Assembly: GCF_002949795.1 (NCBI RefSeq)
Contig: NZ_CP026692.1
Location: forward strand, 4,510,545-4,574,544
Length of the DNA stretch: 64,000 nucleotides
Origin: Nostoc sp. 'Lobaria pulmonaria (5183) cyanobiont'
GTDB lineage: Bacteria; Cyanobacteriota; Cyanobacteriia; Cyanobacteriales; Nostocaceae
Reading direction: 5' to 3'
The position numbers and the translations under genes were made by a program. The notes beneath the pieces were generated by a model. That model was not told the origin of the DNA. It saw only the letters and a program-made list of their open reading frames with translations, and did no database searches. Numbering within the stretch: the stretch's first letter is position 1; each line of letters starts with the position of its first letter. Of this stretch, positions 34,476-43,134 are shown one piece after another.

Positions 34476-36565
34476 GATAACGCCTGAAGGGCAGCTTGGA
34501 TAATATTGTCATACTGTGGTTGAGAAATATCAACTTCTTTAGCGTTTTGACGATTAGTGCCCAACAAACCAATTATATGTCCTGGCTGCATGGCTAATAC
34601 TTTGCCTTCAGAATTTCTAATTCTTAATTCTGCTTTAATACCATTTTTATAGAAACCACAAGTATATTGTCGCTGGTTGTACTCAAAGGTGGTGCTTGAC
34701 TGGATAGGTGGCGAACCAAAAAATTGTTGAAGCTGAATTGGCAGTCTAACACCGATTAACTCTAGCTCGATGCTGGTGTTACCGTTAAAGTAATTTTCTC
34801 GCAGTTTGTAAGCGATATCCACTCGCGATGGTAAACGGAAATAGTCGCCCCAACGCCAGGCGATCGCTTTAATTCTATACTCCTGATTATCAATAGTTTG
34901 GGCAACTGTCAGTTTAATGTGACCCTTACCAACGATTTTTTGCTCAACCACTTGGACATTAGATGTCCAGAAAACTGGATCGGGGTTGTCCATACCGCAG
35001 GGGTGTAGAGCATTAAGCTGTTGATAAAGCTGCTGATTGAGATGATTGAGGTTGATTTCGGCATCAATTTTGAGCAGAGGTTTGAGATGTTGGGGTTTAA
35101 GACACTGGTTAGCAAATTCAATCAAACGCGATCGCAACACCTGTAAATTTTGTGCTGGTAAAGAGAATCCTCCGGCTGCTTTGTGTCCGCCAAATTTGCC
35201 TAGTAAATCGTGACAATATTCCAAAGCTTCAAATACATGAAATTCTGGAATTGAGCGTGCTGAACCGCGTATGTGTTGTTCATCCTCATAAGTTCCTATG
35301 AACACGGGAACACCGTAGCGTTCTACCAAGCGGGAGGCGACGATACCAATAACGCCGTGATGCCAATTGGGTTGCACAACAATTAATACACGGTCTTGTT
35401 GTAGAGATGCAACAAATTGTGTCTCTACATAAGCGATCGCTTCTTGTTCTATTTGCTCACACATTAGCTGGCGAGAGGCGTTGATTTGTTCACACTGCAT
35501 TGCTCTTTCCAGCGCCAACCCCATATCATCTGTAGTCAGCAATTCAATGACAGTCTGGGGATTACCAATCCGACCAATAGCATTAATTCGCGGCCCCAAG
35601 CGAAACCCAATATCTTCAGGCTTGAGCGATTTGGGATTTGAGGAGTTAGGAATATTGAATTTTTTCTCCCCTGCTTCCCCTGCTTCCCTTGCTCCCTCTC
35701 CCCTCACCTGCACCCCAGCTACCTGAATTAAGGCCTGCACCCCAGCTAAATGGGATTTGGGTAAATGCTGTAAACCACGTTTCACCCAGCGGCGATTTAC
35801 GCCAGTTAAGGGGGCTAAATCTGCGATCGTTCCCAATGTAAAAAGTGCTAGCATCGGCTGGATCAAGCCCTTAGTCTCCCCTAGTTGTTGTGCTAGAGAC
35901 ACTGCCAAAATATAGGCAACACCAACACCTGCAACACCCCGATAGGGTGACGATTCGGCTATTAGCTTAGGGTTGAGGATAGCGTTAGCTGGCGGTAATT
36001 TTTGGGGGATATCGTGGTGATCGGTGATAATAACTGCAAGACCAAGTTCTCTAGCTCTCGCAACTGGTTCAAACGCAGAGATACCATTATCTACAGTGAG
36101 AATTAATCCCACACCTTCGCTGTGAAATTCTTCAACTATGCGTTTATTAATACCATAACCTTCGTGCATCCGGCTGGGAATAGCATAATCTACTTGTGCG
36201 CCTAAAGTGCGGAGACTACGCAAAAGTAGAGCAGTGCTGGTCATTCCATCAGCATCGTAATCACCACAAATAGCAATTTTTGTTTGAGAAGCGATCGCAT
36301 TTTGCAACAACTCCAAACTAATCGCCAAATCTGGGAAATCTTCTAACGGCGAAGGCAAAACTAAAGACTCTGGCTCTAAAAATGCTTGTACCTGTTCTGG
36401 TGTTTCCATACCCCGATTAATCAGCAACTGACTGATAATAGGCGAAATATTTGTCAAAACCGCCAGCTTTTGGGCAAATTCTGGTTTCTGCGGATAAATT
36501 TGCCAGCGCTGATCAGGTAAGCGCCTGCTAGGTTTTGATAGTTCAGATACAGGTCGGTCTAGCAC
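34454..36565 (-). CDS. recJ: Single-stranded-DNA-specific exonuclease RecJ
   Basis: The 703-residue nuclease digests ssDNA 5' to 3' in recombination and repair. DHH-family motifs are present: ICGDYDADGMTSTALLL (about residues 98-114), TVDNG, ITDHHDIP (about 181-188), and the DHHA1 motif GKFGGHKAAGGFSLP (about 455-469). It is longer than E. coli RecJ (577) mostly through a C-terminal extension common in cyanobacteria. Two repeat-derived insertions are in frame: EGAREAGEAGEKK (about 287-301) and VETQFVASLQ (about 380-389). It stands alone. Confidence 0.94.
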   Translation of the reverse strand: MLDRPVSELSKPSRRLPDQRWQIYPQKPEFAQKLAVLTNISPIISQLLINRGMETPEQVQAFLEPESLVLPSPLEDFPDLAISLELLQNAIASQTKIAICGDYDADGMTSTALLLRSLRTLGAQVDYAIPSRMHEGYGINKRIVEEFHSEGVGLILTVDNGISAFEPVARARELGLAVIITDHHDIPQKLPPANAILNPKLIAESSPYRGVAGVGVAYILAVSLAQQLGETKGLIQPMLALFTLGTIADLAPLTGVNRRWVKRGLQHLPKSHLAGVQALIQVAGVQVRGEGAREAGEAGEKKFNIPNSSNPKSLKPEDIGFRLGPRINAIGRIGNPQTVIELLTTDDMGLALERAMQCEQINASRQLMCEQIEQEAIAYVETQFVASLQQDRVLIVVQPNWHHGVIGIVASRLVERYGVPVFIGTYEDEQHIRGSARSIPEFHVFEALEYCHDLLGKFGGHKAAGGFSLPAQNLQVLRSRLIEFANQCLKPQHLKPLLKIDAEINLNHLNQQLYQQLNALHPCGMDNPDPVFWTSNVQVVEQKIVGKGHIKLTVAQTIDNQEYRIKAIAWRWGDYFRLPSRVDIAYKLRENYFNGNTSIELELIGVRLPIQLQQFFGSPPIQSSTTFEYNQRQYTCGFYKNGIKAELRIRNSEGKVLAMQPGHIIGLLGTNRQNAKEVDISQPQYDNIIQAALQALSVLSAEL
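35401..35428. repeat. GTAGAGA..TCTCTAC palindrome inside recJ
   Basis: A 28-bp imperfect palindrome with GTAGAGATGC at one end and GTCTCTAC at the other, translated as VETQFVASL. It belongs to the same family as 2788-2815. It sits between the DHH and DHHA1 domains. Confidence 0.8.
35663..35707. repeat. G-rich repeat inside recJ
   Basis: On the coding (minus) strand the run GAGGGAGCAAGGGAAGCAGG and continuation encodes GEGAREAGEAGE. It is the same (GGGGAGCA)n family seen twice in the RND pump. The insertion lies in a surface segment before FRLGPRINAIGRIGNP. Confidence 0.85.
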
Positions 36566-36648
36566 AGTATAAAGTTAGGAGTTATTAGTTAGGAGTTTTG
36601 AATTTAAAGTTATTTCTTAACTCACAACTAATAACATTAATTTGCTGT

Positions 36649-37074
36649 CTAAAACACGTTTATCCTACCATCATCCATAATATATAACGAGCGATCGCCT
36701 GGAGAGTGCAAAGTCGGACGGAGTTCCAGCCGCAATGTGCCAAAGTTAGGTTTGGAGACAATTGCTTGTAGTGATAAACCTGTTTCGCTCCAAAATATCA
36801 AAGATGTATTTGGCTCCGTACCCTCTATTTGTTCTAGATTTAATTTCTGCCCTGGACTCAAGGATATTGCATCAGTCCCGGAGGGTTTTTGGATTTTGAT
36901 CAGGTTAGGTGTGCTATTTACAACTTCAACTCTGATGTGTTGCCCAGGCGTAAACTGAATTGGGTGCGACCCACACTTAGAGGCACAAGTTCGAGCTAAG
37001 GTAGTACTGGGATTATTGATTGATGCAACTAGAACGGTAGCTGTAACTAAAGCAAATGACAGAGGCTTAAACAT
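36649..37074 (-). CDS. Secreted protein of unknown function
   Basis: The 141-residue product has a signal peptide (MFKPLSFALVTATVLVASIN..., predicted cleavage after about residue 28 at TLA-RT). The mature part contains two Cys (CASKCGS), a Pro/Gly-rich FTPGQHIRVEVVN strand and alternating beta-like segments (NLIKIQKPSG, LRLELRPTL). It has no recognisable catalytic motif. It may be a periplasmic beta-sandwich protein. No functional neighbours. Confidence 0.6.
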   Translation of the reverse strand: MFKPLSFALVTATVLVASINNPSTTLARTCASKCGSHPIQFTPGQHIRVEVVNSTPNLIKIQKPSGTDAISLSPGQKLNLEQIEGTEPNTSLIFWSETGLSLQAIVSKPNFGTLRLELRPTLHSPGDRSLYIMDDGRINVF

Positions 37075-37189
37075 AATACACAGTATAAGTACTAAACTGA
37101 AATATTACTTTAGTTTCGGAATGTCAAGCCTCAGTATATTTTCCAGAATTACTTTGCTAATTCCCACTTTTTAAATTACTAATTACTAA

Positions 37190-37471
37190 TTATTTTTTAT
37201 AAACATCTCCTCTCGCACCAATAGCGTAAATTTCGATGTCTTTGGAATCAATATCGACTGTAAAAATAATTCTGTTTTTACCTATACGTAGTCTGTAAAA
37301 TCCCTCCCAATCACCTTTGATCTTTTTGATATCTAGTTCTGTAAATGGAATAATGCCTTGGTCTTCGACAGCAATAACAATTTGTTTAATTTGCTCCCGA
37401 ATATTTTCAACATCTTCAGGATTGGCTTTTTCTAAAAATTTAATCGCTTTTTTGCGAAATTTTATTGCCAT
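37190..37471 (-). CDS. RelE/ParE-family toxin
   Basis: The 93-residue basic protein has the RelE/ParE layout: N-terminal helices (KKAIKFLEKANPEDVENIREQ), then IKKIKGDWEGFYRLRIGKNR with the conserved GxxxxRxRxGxYR-like pattern, and a last strand IEIYAIGARGDVYK. Such proteins inhibit translation (mRNA cleavage) or gyrase. Its start overlaps the antitoxin gene by 32 bases, typical of a co-translated toxin-antitoxin pair. Confidence 0.87.
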   Translation of the reverse strand: MAIKFRKKAIKFLEKANPEDVENIREQIKQIVIAVEDQGIIPFTELDIKKIKGDWEGFYRLRIGKNRIIFTVDIDSKDIEIYAIGARGDVYKK

Positions 37472-37682
37472 ATTTTACCCAATCGGTCAGATCAATTACT
37501 TCATCCTCAGCATCATCTGAAGGTACACCAAATTCGGCTTCAAGTTCACGTTGCTCATCATCATTTATGTAAGGAATAAGAATTTGGCAAAGGCGAAGTC
37601 TTTCTTCTTGCAGAACTTCACGCATAGTTTCTTTAATCAATGCTTTTAATTCTTGAATTTCCACTGTATACCTTTTATTCAT
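37440..37682 (-). CDS. Antitoxin partner of the RelE/ParE toxin
   Basis: The 80-residue protein precedes and overlaps the toxin gene. The first 30 residues form a helix (IQELKALIKETMREVLQEER) and the acidic second half (DDAEDEVIDLTDWVKYG) is a likely disordered toxin-wrapping tail. No clear DNA-binding ribbon-helix-helix is visible. Identification rests on position, size and charge. Confidence 0.78.
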   Translation of the reverse strand: MNKRYTVEIQELKALIKETMREVLQEERLRLCQILIPYINDDEQRELEAEFGVPSDDAEDEVIDLTDWVKYGNKISQKSD

Positions 37683-37721
37683 GGTTAGATGTATATATTA
37701 CCTAGTCTCAGCTTGTACTGC

Positions 37722-37787
37722 GGGGAAAGGTTAAAGAGCAAACGAATAATAGTTGCTCACAACTGAACTTGGCTTTTACCTTTCCCC
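37722..37787 (-). terminator. Stem-loop downstream of pstB
   Basis: GGGGAAAGGTTAAAG and CTTTTACCTTTCCCC pair with one bulge (14 of 15). It lies 18 bases after the pstB stop on the minus strand and probably ends the pst transcript. Confidence 0.6.
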
Positions 37788-37805
37788 TTATGCTGTGATG
37801 CCTCT

Positions 37806-38633
37806 TTAACCAAAGCGTCCACTGATGTAATCTTCAGCTTCTTTAGTTTGAGGAGAACTGAACATTTGGGCTGTAGGGTTAAACTCAACTAATTTGCCAC
37901 GACGTTTGCCATGCTCGTCAATTTCTGTATTGAAGAAAGCCGTGAAATCTGCCACTCTAGAAGCTTGCTGCATATTGTGTGTCACCATGATGATGGTGTA
38001 TTGCTCCTTAAGTTCTAAGCAGAGTTCTTCAACTTGGCGGCTAGAAATTGGGTCGAGAGCAGAACATGGTTCATCCATTAATAATACATCTGGCTTCATG
38101 GCGATCGCACGAGCAATGCAAAGCCGTTGCTGTTGTCCGCCAGATAATGCAGTTCCCTTTTCTTTGAGTTTGTCTTTGACTTCATCCCAGATAGCAGCGC
38201 GTCTGAGGGAATCTTCCACCAATTCATCGATGTTACCTTTATAACCGTTAGCACGCGGTCCAAAGGAAATATTTTCGTATATTGACTTGGGGAAAGGATT
38301 CGGTCTTTGAAAAACCATTCCGACTTGGCGGCGTAATTTTACAGAATTGATCTTCGGATCGTAAATATTGCGATCGCGATAATTCAGTCTACCCTCAACC
38401 TTAGCTCCAGGGATTAAATCATTCATCCGATTGAAGCAACGCAGTAAAGTACTTTTACCACATCCTGAAGGTCCAATAAAAGCAATAATTTGTTTATTCG
38501 GAATCTTTAAATAGACATCTAAAAGTGCCAGAAATCCCCCATAAAACACTTTCACACCTTCAACATTGAAGACACTCTTTTCTTGATCGATTGTGGCACT
38601 ATCTGATTGACTTCTACTATTGCTATAAGTCAT
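37806..38633 (-). CDS. pstB: Phosphate ABC transporter ATP-binding protein PstB
   Basis: The 275-residue ATPase energises phosphate import. Walker [10 protein letters not shown] (about residues 53-61), signature [16 protein letters not shown] and Walker [14 protein letters not shown] are intact. The specific PstB motif [20 protein letters not shown] is present. It is the last gene of a minus-strand cluster (binding protein, pstC, pstA, pstB). Confidence 0.95.
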   Translation of the reverse strand: MTYSNSRSQSDSATIDQEKSVFNVEGVKVFYGGFLALLDVYLKIPNKQIIAFIGPSGCGKSTLLRCFNRMNDLIPGAKVEGRLNYRDRNIYDPKINSVKLRRQVGMVFQRPNPFPKSIYENISFGPRANGYKGNIDELVEDSLRRAAIWDEVKDKLKEKGTALSGGQQQRLCIARAIAMKPDVLLMDEPCSALDPISSRQVEELCLELKEQYTIIMVTHNMQQASRVADFTAFFNTEIDEHGKRRGKLVEFNPTAQMFSSPQTKEAEDYISGRFG

Positions 38634-38684
38634 TTGGCTGTTCTCCTAATATTTGTAAATCTATCCAATTAGATATTTAATTAC

Positions 38685-39584
38685 CTAACGTATTGAGAAG
38701 CGTTGCCTAATATAAATCGCTACACCATTTAAAAGTAAAATCAAGACTAACAACGCAATAATTGTGGCTGCTGCTGCACTAGCAAAACCTGGTTCAGGAC
38801 GAGTTATGTAACTGTAAATTTGAATGGGCAATGCCATAAATCTCTGAAACAAACCAGGGTTAAAGGTGAGAAAACCCACAGCACCTACAACAATTAGAGA
38901 GGCTGCATCACCAATAGCGCGCGATACAGAGATAATCACCCCCGTCAAAATACCAGGAACAGCATAGGGTATGACATGATTGCTGATAGTTCGCCATTTT
39001 GTGACACCTAATCCGTAAGAAGCATTTCTCAGGGAATCTGGGACAGCGCGAATTGCTTCTCTAGCTGTCACAATAATTACTGGTAAAGACAATAAAGATA
39101 AAGTCAATGCCCCAGAAATCAAAGCGGGGCCAAACCCAAGCAAATAATTGAAAACCCCTAAACCCAGCAATCCATAGACAATAGAAGGCACACCTGCAAG
39201 ATTACTGATATTAATCTCAATAATCGCTGTCCACCAAGCTTTAGGTGCATACTCTTCTAGATATAAAGCTGCTCCGACACCAATTGGTACAGTCACTAAA
39301 ATCACAACAGATCCTAAAAGAACACTGCTGATAATTGCAGGACGAATACCACCTTGGTCAGGAAAACGAGAAGGAGTTTCCGTGAGAAAGCCGGGTGATA
39401 AAAATCTGCCTAATCCGTCTCTAAAAATATCAAAAAGTAGCAAGGCTAGGATAAATAAACCAATCAGCAATCCTAACAAAAAAAGTACTTCAAATACTTT
39501 TCCTAATGTTTCCCTACTCTCAACATTATCGGTAAATTCTGCCGCAGAATCTAGAGAATCATCTTGTTGATAACTTGTAGCCAT
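38685..39584 (-). CDS. pstA: Phosphate ABC transporter permease PstA
   Basis: The 299-residue inner-membrane permease has six hydrophobic segments. The EAA-like loop includes EAIRAVPDSLRNASYGLGVT, and ISVSRAIGDAASLIVVGAVG follows. The N-terminal 25 residues are polar and acidic. It lies 11 bases after pstC and 51 bases before pstB, consistent with one operon. Confidence 0.94.
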   Translation of the reverse strand: MATSYQQDDSLDSAAEFTDNVESRETLGKVFEVLFLLGLLIGLFILALLLFDIFRDGLGRFLSPGFLTETPSRFPDQGGIRPAIISSVLLGSVVILVTVPIGVGAALYLEEYAPKAWWTAIIEINISNLAGVPSIVYGLLGLGVFNYLLGFGPALISGALTLSLLSLPVIIVTAREAIRAVPDSLRNASYGLGVTKWRTISNHVIPYAVPGILTGVIISVSRAIGDAASLIVVGAVGFLTFNPGLFQRFMALPIQIYSYITRPEPGFASAAAATIIALLVLILLLNGVAIYIRQRFSIR

Positions 39585-39595
39585 ATATATGTATG

Positions 39596-40210
39596 TTAGT
39601 CGTATTTTTCTTTAAAGCGATTAGCAATCCAGTAACTAACAATATTCAAAGCAAGGGTAAGTAAAAATAGAACAGCGCCTACAGCATATAATGTCTTGAA
39701 ATTAAGACTACCACGCGGACTATCTCCACCAGAAATCTGTGCCATGTAAGCTGTCATTGTTTCTATCGATTCCGCAAAATTAACAGTTAGTCTTGGTTGT
39801 TGTCCGGCGGCGATGAGGACAGTCATTGTTTCACCTACAGCGCGAGAGATTCCCAAAATAATCGAGGCGATGATTCCAGAAAGTGCGGCTGGGAGAACTA
39901 CTTTAAAAATGGTTTCCAGTTTAGTGATACCTAAAGCATAAGCTCCTTCTCGCAAAGAACGGGGAACTGCTCGGATAGCATCTAAGCTGATAGAACCAAC
40001 AGTAGGAGTAATCATTACGCCCATCATTAACCCCGCACTCAAAGCGTTGAATATTTCCAGAGGGATAAAATTCCGCAGCAATGGTGTAAGGAATAATAGC
40101 GCAAAGTAACCATATACTACAGTAGGTATTCCCGCTAAAAGTTCGACTGCTGGACGTAAAATTGCTGCTACTTGGAAAAGGCTATCCTTAAATCGGCTAC
40201 GAAAGCTCAT
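39596..40210 (-). CDS. pstC: Phosphate ABC transporter permease PstC, N-terminally truncated
   Basis: The product is only 204 residues, against about 300-320 in the family. It begins [20 protein letters not shown] and then enters [20 protein letters not shown], normally found after roughly 100 residues and two membrane helices. The EAA loop ([20 protein letters not shown]) and the last helices are intact. In-frame codons upstream of the ATG are stops, so no hidden N-terminus exists. A functional permease is doubtful, although pstA and pstB are intact. Deletion or rearrangement of the pstS-pstC 5' side is inferred. Confidence 0.88.
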   Translation of the reverse strand: MSFRSRFKDSLFQVAAILRPAVELLAGIPTVVYGYFALLFLTPLLRNFIPLEIFNALSAGLMMGVMITPTVGSISLDAIRAVPRSLREGAYALGITKLETIFKVVLPAALSGIIASIILGISRAVGETMTVLIAAGQQPRLTVNFAESIETMTAYMAQISGGDSPRGSLNFKTLYAVGAVLFLLTLALNIVSYWIANRFKEKYD

Positions 40211-40294
40211 AAATTATCAATTGAGATAAAGTGAGTGCGAATTGCTTATGCTTGGCTATCTACAAGTAGAGAATGCTGCATGAGAAAATAAATA

Positions 40295-41452
40295 TCATGC
40301 TTTCTTCGCAGCTTGCACTTTGTCAAATATTGCCCCATCTCCAAAAAACTTTTTCTGGATAATATCCCATCCACCTAAATCTTGAGATGTGAATAAAGTT
40401 TTAATTGGCGGATGTTGTGATGCTACTTCTTGAGTAACGCTAGGGTTAACAGGACGATATTGTAATTTTGCAAATTCCCGTTGAGCTTCTGTTGAGTAAA
40501 GGAAATCAACAAATGCTTGTGCAACTTCCCTTGTACCGTGCTTATCAATGTTTTTATCAACTACGGCTACAGGATTATCAATGGAAATATTGACTTGGGG
40601 TACAACATAAGGTAGTTTAGTCCCATTTTTTCCTGCTAAAATTACCTCATTCTCGTAGTTGATTAAGACATCACCCTGACCTTTTTGGAAAAATAAATCG
40701 CTAGCTTCACGAGCATCTTTCGTCAGAATAGGGGTGTTTTTATAAACTTTGGTGACATAATCTAATGCTGTGGCTTCGTCACCTCCCGTTAGACTTACTG
40801 ATCCCCAAAAAGCCAAGAATTCCCAGATAGCAATACCAGAAGTTTTTGGGTTAGCCGCAATCAATGTCACGCCATCTTTTGCCAAGTCTGCCCAAGTATT
40901 GATGCCTTTGGGATTGCCTTCGCGGGTGACGATCGCAGCAACCGATCTGCTAACAATACCACTTCTCGGTGATTTTATTTCCCAACCTGTTTTAATTAAA
41001 CCTGCTTGTTGAATTTTGTTGACATCCAGGGGAAGTGCCAAATGTACTATATCTGCTTCTTGCGAACCGGCAATGACAGCAGCCGCTTGAGCGCCAGAAC
41101 CTCCATAACTTTGCTCAAATGTGACGTTTTGGTTGTGTTCTTGCTTCCACTTTTGGACAAATTTGGGAATTATCTGGTCATGAGCCGCTTTGGTGACAGA
41201 GAAAGATACGAGTTTTAACTTAACATCATTTTTGCTAGCTGAACTGCTTCCAGAACAGGAGGCAACTGCTAGACTAAAAAAAATACTTATTAGAAACAGA
41301 CTTACAAAGCTTTTTACAGTGCGTCCATTCAACCAACTTATAATTGCGTGTTGATACGAGAGTTGTATATTCTGCAAAGCTTTCATAACATAAGCCTGCA
41401 TCCCCTCACTTAGAAATTTGCTTAATTGTGTCGGTTGTTGCGACTTGCTCAT
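40295..41452 (-). CDS. sbpA: Sulfate/thiosulfate-type ABC transporter substrate-binding protein
   Basis: The 385-residue protein from ATG 41452 matches the sulfate-binding family (SbpA/CysP), not PstS: FEQSYGGSGAQAAAVIAGSQ, ADIVHLALPLDVNKI, NPKTSGIAIWEFLAFWG and RPVNPSVTQEV. The N-terminus is long and polar, then VSLFLISIFFSLAVASCSGS makes a lipobox with Cys as anchor, so it is probably a lipoprotein on the plasma membrane's outer face. Methionines inside the extension could be the real start. It is 84 bases upstream of truncated pstC on the same strand. No cysT/W/A permease genes are present. Confidence 0.88.
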   Translation of the reverse strand: MSKSQQPTQLSKFLSEGMQAYVMKALQNIQLSYQHAIISWLNGRTVKSFVSLFLISIFFSLAVASCSGSSSASKNDVKLKLVSFSVTKAAHDQIIPKFVQKWKQEHNQNVTFEQSYGGSGAQAAAVIAGSQEADIVHLALPLDVNKIQQAGLIKTGWEIKSPRSGIVSRSVAAIVTREGNPKGINTWADLAKDGVTLIAANPKTSGIAIWEFLAFWGSVSLTGGDEATALDYVTKVYKNTPILTKDAREASDLFFQKGQGDVLINYENEVILAGKNGTKLPYVVPQVNISIDNPVAVVDKNIDKHGTREVAQAFVDFLYSTEAQREFAKLQYRPVNPSVTQEVASQHPPIKTLFTSQDLGGWDIIQKKFFGDGAIFDKVQAAKKA

Positions 41453-41927
41453 CAGAATCACCCCTAAATCTACGGTATTTCTAGATGGATACCGTAATTA
41501 TGAGAATTATAGGGTATATAGAATGATATTTATCATTTGACTTCAATTTTTTTACTCAGTGAGCAATTTCTGCTCAATAGTAGCAAATAAATCTAATTTA
41601 GCAAGGCATTTCACAAAACGTTTCTTTTGCTAGAAAGCGAAAACATCCGATTGCATTGATACATAATATTGGCTAAATAATATGTGATGAGGAATACAAA
41701 ACAGTAGTATAAACTAGACTTTTTTTTAGCCAATAAAGCTCTTTTTAAAACACAGTAGCCGCACTACAGCAGGTATCATATTTAGCCATCGCACTCACTA
41801 CTGAATCAAGGTATGCTGAGATTTAATAATGCCATTGCCAATGTTGCAATAATATATAATCAGCCGATCACTCATTACGACTATCTCTTATCTGTATATA
41901 ATGTCTAACTCTTAAAAGCATCAATAC
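41453..41927. other. Upstream region of the sulfate-binding protein gene
   Basis: The 475-base gap is AT-rich with no convincing gene. ACCCTATAATTCTC at about 41503-41516 (minus strand orientation) contains a -10-like TATAATT element. AGGGGTG at 41461-41467 precedes the gene start. Nothing else stands out. Confidence 0.45.
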
Positions 41928-42148
41928 TTATAAGAATTCCCTAAATTCTTCACGAGTTATTTGGCAATCGCGTAGTATTTGTGCTAGCAAACCACGACCA
42001 ATTGTTTCACCTGAATGTACAGGAACTACTGTCCTGCGCCCATCTGTATCATAATATGATGACTGCCACGAACTCTAGCCACTTCAAAACTGACTTTGCT
42101 AAGGGCTGCAATAACTTCGCGTCCTGTGACGCTTGGGAATTGACTCAT
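41928..42148 (-). pseudogene. HicA-like toxin, frameshifted
   Basis: From ATG 42148 the frame reads MSQFPSVTGREVIAALSKVS and GSHHIM, then runs to a stop in MGAGQ. In another frame the sequence continues GRRTVVPVHSGETIGRGLLA and QILRDCQITREEF to TAA at 41928, the normal HicA C-terminus. The catalytic His region (GSHHIM) is intact but the break falls right behind it. The total span (221 bases) is not a multiple of three. It overlaps the hicB stop by ATGA. Confidence 0.82.
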
Positions 42149-42363
42149 ATCTCAACTGCAACTCGCTGAATACCAACAAAGTCTAGTGAATCCTGCTGTT
42201 CTTCGTCAAATTCTAAACAAAGTTCAATCGCTTCTCTAATACGCTCCATTAACTCATCTAAAGTTTGGGCTTGCGTATGACAACCAGGAAGATTTGGAAC
42301 GGAAGCAACAAAGTAGCCATCTGCATCTCGTTCGATAATTACATTAAATTCTCGCTTCATCAT
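42145..42363 (-). CDS. HicB-like antitoxin
   Basis: The 72-residue protein has the HicB partial-RNase-H fold signature: FNVIIERDADGYFVASVPNL, PGCHTQAQTLDELMERIREA. It lacks a C-terminal DNA-binding extension. It precedes hicA with an ATGA overlap. Because hicA is frameshifted, it is now an orphan antitoxin. Either of two adjacent Met codons may be the start. Confidence 0.85.
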   Translation of the reverse strand: MMKREFNVIIERDADGYFVASVPNLPGCHTQAQTLDELMERIREAIELCLEFDEEQQDSLDFVGIQRVAVEI

Positions 42364-42462
42364 TCTTATTTTCTGACTTTATACTATATTAATTATTCTC
42401 TCATTATTAAAAGAGCGATCGCCCCTTCAGTGATAAAATATAATCAGGCCATAAGTTAAGAT

Positions 42463-43092
42463 TTAAGCACTCACTAACTGAGTCAGGCGTTTCAGTATAC
42501 GTAGTACGTCGTACAACTCATTTCCAGGATTTCGCATCAACAAACCCTTTGATAAAGCATAACGCGGTGGATTTCTTTTCACTAATTTGACGAAAATAAA
42601 CTCGCTTCCCGTGGCAATCATACCAAAACTAGGTTTATCGGTATATGGATTCCCTAACATATAAGCAAGAATTTGTGCGAGTCCTTGTTCCACTGAAAAC
42701 GAAGCTCTTTTAGACTCAATAATCATCACCCAGAATTGCTCTTTTAAAACTAAGGTATCTATTCTACCTTTGATAATTACATCTTCATCTGGTACAGCAA
42801 TATCTATAGATTCTTCTGATTTTACATAAAACGGAGCTAGATAAAAATCCCCAATAAAAAGCAATGGATCTATAAATGCCATTCTGACTACATCTTCTAG
42901 TAAAGGTGGGTAATTAAGAAGATTAAAATAACCCGTTTTTACCTTGTCTAAAAGTTGTTTATCTAAATCACTAATTTCTGGTAAATCTTCTTGCCATTCA
43001 CGGAAGAATGAGCCATCTAAAACTAACTCAATACCAAAGTTATCGATTAAATAGCGTAAGTCGATGACCTTTGCTTGGATTGTTTGCGTCAT
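42463..43092 (-). CDS. PD-(D/E)XK nuclease-fold protein, type I restriction R-like
   Basis: The 209-residue protein carries the endonuclease core KGRIDTLVLKEQFWVMIIES-K (about residues 108-128), i.e. D..(E)xK, followed by SVEQGLAQILAYMLGNP. This is the style of many cyanobacterial stand-alone restriction-like proteins. It is not linked to a methylase or specificity subunit here. DNA cleavage is plausible but unproven. Confidence 0.75.
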   Translation of the reverse strand: MTQTIQAKVIDLRYLIDNFGIELVLDGSFFREWQEDLPEISDLDKQLLDKVKTGYFNLLNYPPLLEDVVRMAFIDPLLFIGDFYLAPFYVKSEESIDIAVPDEDVIIKGRIDTLVLKEQFWVMIIESKRASFSVEQGLAQILAYMLGNPYTDKPSFGMIATGSEFIFVKLVKRNPPRYALSKGLLMRNPGNELYDVLRILKRLTQLVSA

Positions 43093-43134
43093 AACTTTTG
43101 GGGACTGGAGTACAGTAAATTAATTGGCTTTATC

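Noticed and set aside
40295..41452. PstS phosphate-binding protein, suggested by pst neighbours
   Set aside because: Motifs (GGSGAQAAAVI, NPKTSG, RPVNP) fit the sulfate-binding family, and PstS hallmarks are absent.
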